A stretch of DNA of 11,270 nt from an uncultured Peptococcaceae bacterium (GTDB lineage Bacteria; Bacillota; Dehalobacteriia; UBA4068). The notes under the pieces are model-generated. The model had not been told where the DNA came from and ran no database searches. It saw nothing but the letters and a program-made list of their open reading frames with translations. Positions 8,932-11,270 of the stretch are shown here, one piece after another. The stretch lies in the NCBI GenBank assembly GCA_947307285.1, contig CAMZIS010000020.1:1-11270 (forward strand), given 5' to 3'. Every line of letters starts with the position of its first letter. Within the stretch, counting starts at the first letter, position 1. Both the position numbers and the translations under genes were made by a program.

Positions 8932-8960
8932 TTGCAGTTTGCGGGCAAATCATATATAAT
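8932..8960 (+). promoter_or_regulatory. Near-consensus promoter for the coiled-coil gene
   Basis: TTGCAG (8932-8937) and a perfect TATAAT (8955-8960) are 17 bases apart, within an AT-rich stretch that contrasts with the GC-rich genes around it. The predicted start is near 8967, leaving a leader of about 74 bases before ATG 9041. This suggests strong, independent expression of the downstream gene. Confidence 0.8.
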
Positions 8961-8963
8961 CAA

Positions 8964-8975
8964 TTATTATAATAA
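8964..8975. repeat. 12-bp perfect palindrome at the predicted transcription start
   Basis: TTATTATAATAA is a perfect palindrome that overlaps the expected transcription start of the promoter at 8932-8960. It could be an operator, or simply a by-product of AT-rich composition; it also contains a second TATAAT (8968-8973) that has no matching -35 box. The regulatory role is conjecture. Confidence 0.3.
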
Positions 8976-9024
8976 GGATAATCATGCGCTTTTGATCGTG
9001 TTCGTTACCATTATTCGAGTTATC

Positions 9025-9032
9025 AGGAAGGA
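9025..9032 (+). promoter_or_regulatory. Ribosome binding site for the coiled-coil gene
   Basis: AGGAAGGA lies eight bases before ATG 9041 and supports that codon as the start of the long frame that leaves the window. Confidence 0.7.
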
Positions 9033-9040
9033 CAGGGCCC

Positions 9041-11270
9041 ATGGATAATACCATCAACGAAAAGAGCAACCAACGCAGCGCAGCTTTTCTGGAACAGTGC
9101 CGGGCTGATATAGACCAGCTGGCCGCGGAAGGCGCCTCCGCTTTGGATGACGCAATGGTATTTGCGGAAAAACAGCTCCGTGCCTGCACTATGGAATGGA
9201 AGCAGGCCAACAAAACTGTGGAATCGACCTCCGGCACCCAAAAATCGCTGCTGCAGATCCGTCAGACCACAGAGCAGCGGCTGGCTTTGGCCCAATCCGA
9301 GGAAAACGACGCTCATCTGGCGGCCAGCACTCTGGAACGCATGATCGAGGAGGCCCGCAGCCTGTGCGACACGGCCAGCGACGACACCTCCCATATCCTC
9401 AACAAGACCAGCGACGTGCTGCAGGAGACCTTCAAACGGGCGCAAAGCAGCTACAACGAAAAGAAGAACATCCGCCAGGAAGTGGAAGGCGCTCTGCACC
9501 GCCTGGAATCCACGGATAAGGCGGTCAAATACTCCATCGCCAAGGCGGAACGCAATTCCGGCGAAAAGATGCTGAGCAAGCTGATGGCCGAGCGCCGCTG
9601 CGACGTGTACAAGGCCGAGGCGGAAGCCCTGCGTCTGAACGACCGGCTGCAGGCCCTGAACCAGCGCCGGGAAGAAGAAAAGGCTGGTCTGGCCGACGTG
9701 GAAGACCTGTTGGCCACCGCCAACCGCAGCGTGGCCGAGCGTTCCGGTCTGGAGCAGCTGCATCAGGAGACCTCCGCCGCCGAGCTGGCCGCCTGCCAGC
9801 AGGATATCGACGTAGCCATCCAGGCCATCGACGTCAATATCGCCTGCCTGGAAGAAGAGCGGACCGCGGCTGAGACCCAGGTGGAAACGGCTCAGGCCGA
9901 TTACGAGCGTCTGCTGGCAGACGGCGCCGCCGCTGAGGAAGAGGCCCGCCGGGTCAAGGAAAACGGCCTCCGCAGCGTGGATGCGGCCCGGGCCGATCAG
10001 GAACAGCAGCTGGCCGGTATCGAGGAAGAACTCAACGGCCTGCGCAGCGCCCTGCAGGAGCAGAGCGCGGCTTACGATAACGCCGTGGCGGAACACGAAT
10101 CCGCCTCCCGCTCTCTGGAGGAGATCAAAAAGCAGCTGGACGACAGCTATCAGCAGGTACAGGCCGCCATTGCCGAGGAAAGATCGGCCCGCGACGCGGC
10201 CGGCACCGCCACCCGCCTGGTGGAAAACGCCGCCAAGGTGCGGGAATCCATCCATTCCGAAAGCTCCGATCTGCTGCGTCACGCTCAGGATACGCTGATG
10301 GAGGCCGCCGCTTCCGCCCAGACCCTGATGAAGGAAAAGAGCCTGCTCCGGCAAAACGCTCAGCAGGCCTATGAACAGACCGAGGCCCGGGCCGCCGCCG
10401 CCGGCAACAAGGCGGACGAAGCCGAGCTCAATCTGGAGATCGTGCAGCTGGACCGGGATCAGGCTCAGGAACGGTTGACTGCCGCCGAGGAGCAGGCCGT
10501 CGATCGCCGCCGCGCCATTGCCGACAATGTGGCCGCCGTTATCGCCGGCGCCGAGGAAGACCGGCTGAGCGCGGAGACCGCCGCTGCCGTAGCCAAAGAA
10601 AACATAGCGTCTGCCAAGACGTTCCTGGAGAACTCCAAAAACGCGCTGGCCTCCCTTATCGAAAGCATGCCTCAGCTGTTGGCCAGCAAAAAGCAGCAGG
10701 AAGAAAGCGGTGCCGCCCGCCTGCGCGACCTGGGCATCAGCCATCAGGAGCACGGCGTGGAGCTGGCCCGGATGCGTCAGGAAGCGGAAGCAGAGGTGGA
10801 ACGCCTCACCGGCGACCGCAACCAGCGCCGGCTGAAACTGCAATCCCTGGACACGGAAGCAGACCAGCTGCAGGAGCTGTGCAGCGGCGCCAAGGCCAAG
10901 GTGGACGAGATCATCGCCTCCGGCCTCAGGGATATCCTTTCTGCTGAAGAAATGGTGGCCGACCTGCGCTATAAAGAAGACCTGGCCCGTTCCGCCGCCG
11001 GCGACGTAGTGTCCATGCTGTCGGATAACGAAGCCATACTCGATCAGGCCGAAGCGGCCGCTATCGAAGAAGAGGCTCCGGCTGAAGAAGCTCCCGCTGA
11101 AGAAGAGGCTCCGACCGAGGAAGCCCCTGCTGAAGAAGAGGCTCCGGCTGAAGAAGCCCCTGCTGAAGAAGAGGCTCCGGTCGAAGAAGCCCCTGCTGAA
11201 GAAAAGGCTCCCGCCGAGGAAGCCCCTGCTGAAGAAGAGGCTCCGGTCGAGGAAGCCCCCGCTGAAGAAG
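9041..11270 (+). CDS. Long coiled-coil protein with acidic Glu/Ala/Pro repeat tail (3' end outside window)
   Basis: I do not recognise this gene. The frame is open from ATG 9041 to the window edge, 743 complete codons, with a strong promoter and ribosome binding site. Residues 1-675 are rich in Glu, Ala, Gln, Leu, Arg and Lys, with runs such as EEIKKQLDDSYQQVQ and ERLTAAEEQAVDRRR that indicate a long coiled coil. Only one proline appears in this part, Pro544 in ESMPQLL, perhaps a hinge. No signal peptide, membrane segment, Walker A motif or catalytic motif is seen, so a cytoplasmic structural or scaffold role is more likely than an SMC-type ATPase, though a domain beyond the edge cannot be excluded. 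From residue 676 it changes to tandem 11-residue EEEAPAEEAPA repeats. The N-terminus starts MDNTINEKSNQ. No terminator was found between rng and this gene, but it probably forms its own unit. The long minus-strand frame opposite is a shadow. Confidence 0.85.
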   Translation, partial: MDNTINEKSNQRSAAFLEQCRADIDQLAAEGASALDDAMVFAEKQLRACTMEWKQANKTVESTSGTQKSLLQIRQTTEQRLALAQSEENDAHLAASTLERMIEEARSLCDTASDDTSHILNKTSDVLQETFKRAQSSYNEKKNIRQEVEGALHRLESTDKAVKYSIAKAERNSGEKMLSKLMAERRCDVYKAEAEALRLNDRLQALNQRREEEKAGLADVEDLLATANRSVAERSGLEQLHQETSAAELAACQQDIDVAIQAIDVNIACLEEERTAAETQVETAQADYERLLADGAAAEEEARRVKENGLRSVDAARADQEQQLAGIEEELNGLRSALQEQSAAYDNAVAEHESASRSLEEIKKQLDDSYQQVQAAIAEERSARDAAGTATRLVENAAKVRESIHSESSDLLRHAQDTLMEAAASAQTLMKEKSLLRQNAQQAYEQTEARAAAAGNKADEAELNLEIVQLDRDQAQERLTAAEEQAVDRRRAIADNVAAVIAGAEEDRLSAETAAAVAKENIASAKTFLENSKNALASLIESMPQLLASKKQQEESGAARLRDLGISHQEHGVELARMRQEAEAEVERLTGDRNQRRLKLQSLDTEADQLQELCSGAKAKVDEIIASGLRDILSAEEMVADLRYKEDLARSAAGDVVSMLSDNEAILDQAEAAAIEEEAPAEEAPAEEEAPTEEAPAEEEAPAEEAPAEEEAPVEEAPAEEKAPAEEAPAEEEAPVEEAPAEE
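11066..11270 (+). repeat. 33-bp tandem repeat encoding EEEAPxEEAPA
   Basis: Six full 33-base units start at 11066, 11099, 11132, 11165, 11198 and 11231, and a seventh begins at 11264 and is cut by the window edge. Each encodes EEEAPxEEAPA, where x is A, T, A, V, A, V in order; unit five has Lys in place of the third Glu. Inside each unit a shorter EEAPA element recurs, so the array probably grew from 15- and 18-base pieces. Units differ by few, mostly silent, bases, suggesting recent expansion. Because the unit is a multiple of three, copy-number change alters length without shifting the frame. Confidence 0.92.

Noticed and set aside
7520..8953. 477-residue minus-strand open frame opposite rng
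   Set aside because: The plus strand encodes an unmistakable RNase E/G with all catalytic residues; the His/Gln/Gly-rich opposite product is a codon-bias shadow.
8971..8985. Possible Fur-box-like stretch containing GATAATCAT
   Set aside because: Only part of the 19-base inverted consensus is present and the other half-site is absent; AT-rich composition explains it.
8983..8994. Three-codon reading frame (ATG to TGA) in the leader of the coiled-coil gene
   Set aside because: Too short to support as a leader peptide, with no run of regulatory codons or paired attenuator hairpins.
9023..10843. 606-residue open frame on the minus strand opposite the coiled-coil gene
   Set aside because: The plus-strand frame from 9041 has a promoter, ribosome binding site and coherent helical protein through to the window edge. 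The opposite frame is open only because the GC-rich, Glu/Ala/Leu-rich codons give few stops on the complement, and its product is low-complexity without recognisable domains.

Overview
The window is GC-rich bacterial DNA with strong G/C preference at third codon positions, Gram-positive-type Shine-Dalgarno sequences (AGGAGGTG, GAGGTG, AGGAAGGA) and sigma-A-type promoters. The gene set (pyruvate phosphate dikinase, a deaminase of the MTA/SAH family, and the fused TIGR03960/DUF2344 radical SAM protein next to an RNase E/G) points to an anaerobic, high-GC member of the Firmicutes (Bacillota), probably Clostridia or Negativicutes. That placement is inference from gene content and signals; there is no rRNA in the window. 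No tRNA, rRNA, CRISPR array, transposase or integrase was seen, and the region reads mostly as ordinary chromosomal backbone.

Layout from left to right: the 3' part of ppdK (cut by the window edge), a strong hairpin terminator, a TrmH/SpoU-type RNA methyltransferase, a second terminator, an extended -10 promoter, a DUF362-like gene without cysteines, and a shared terminator between converging genes. Then comes a minus-strand amidohydrolase (mtaD-type) with a good promoter. Divergent from it are an 853-residue radical SAM protein (TIGR03960 joined to DUF2344) and, 49 bases later, a short RNase E/G (rng). After a 165-base AT-rich gap with a near-consensus promoter, a long all-helical gene begins and runs off the right edge inside a 33-base tandem repeat encoding a Glu/Ala/Pro tail. 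The gaps between genes are all under 170 bases and are accounted for by terminators, promoters and ribosome binding sites; no gene-free stretch exceeds 300 bases.

PpdK links pyruvate and PEP in central carbon metabolism. The methyltransferase, RNase E/G and, by genomic association, the radical SAM protein belong to RNA modification or processing. The deaminase consumes adenosine-type by-products of SAM chemistry, so its position back-to-back with a radical SAM gene may be meaningful. The least explained item is the coiled-coil gene at 9041 with its acidic repeat tail: it has its own strong promoter, no recognisable catalytic domain, and is the best candidate here for something undescribed. 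A second point is that the RNase E/G stops just after its zinc-link cysteines and lacks the usual C-terminal small domain.
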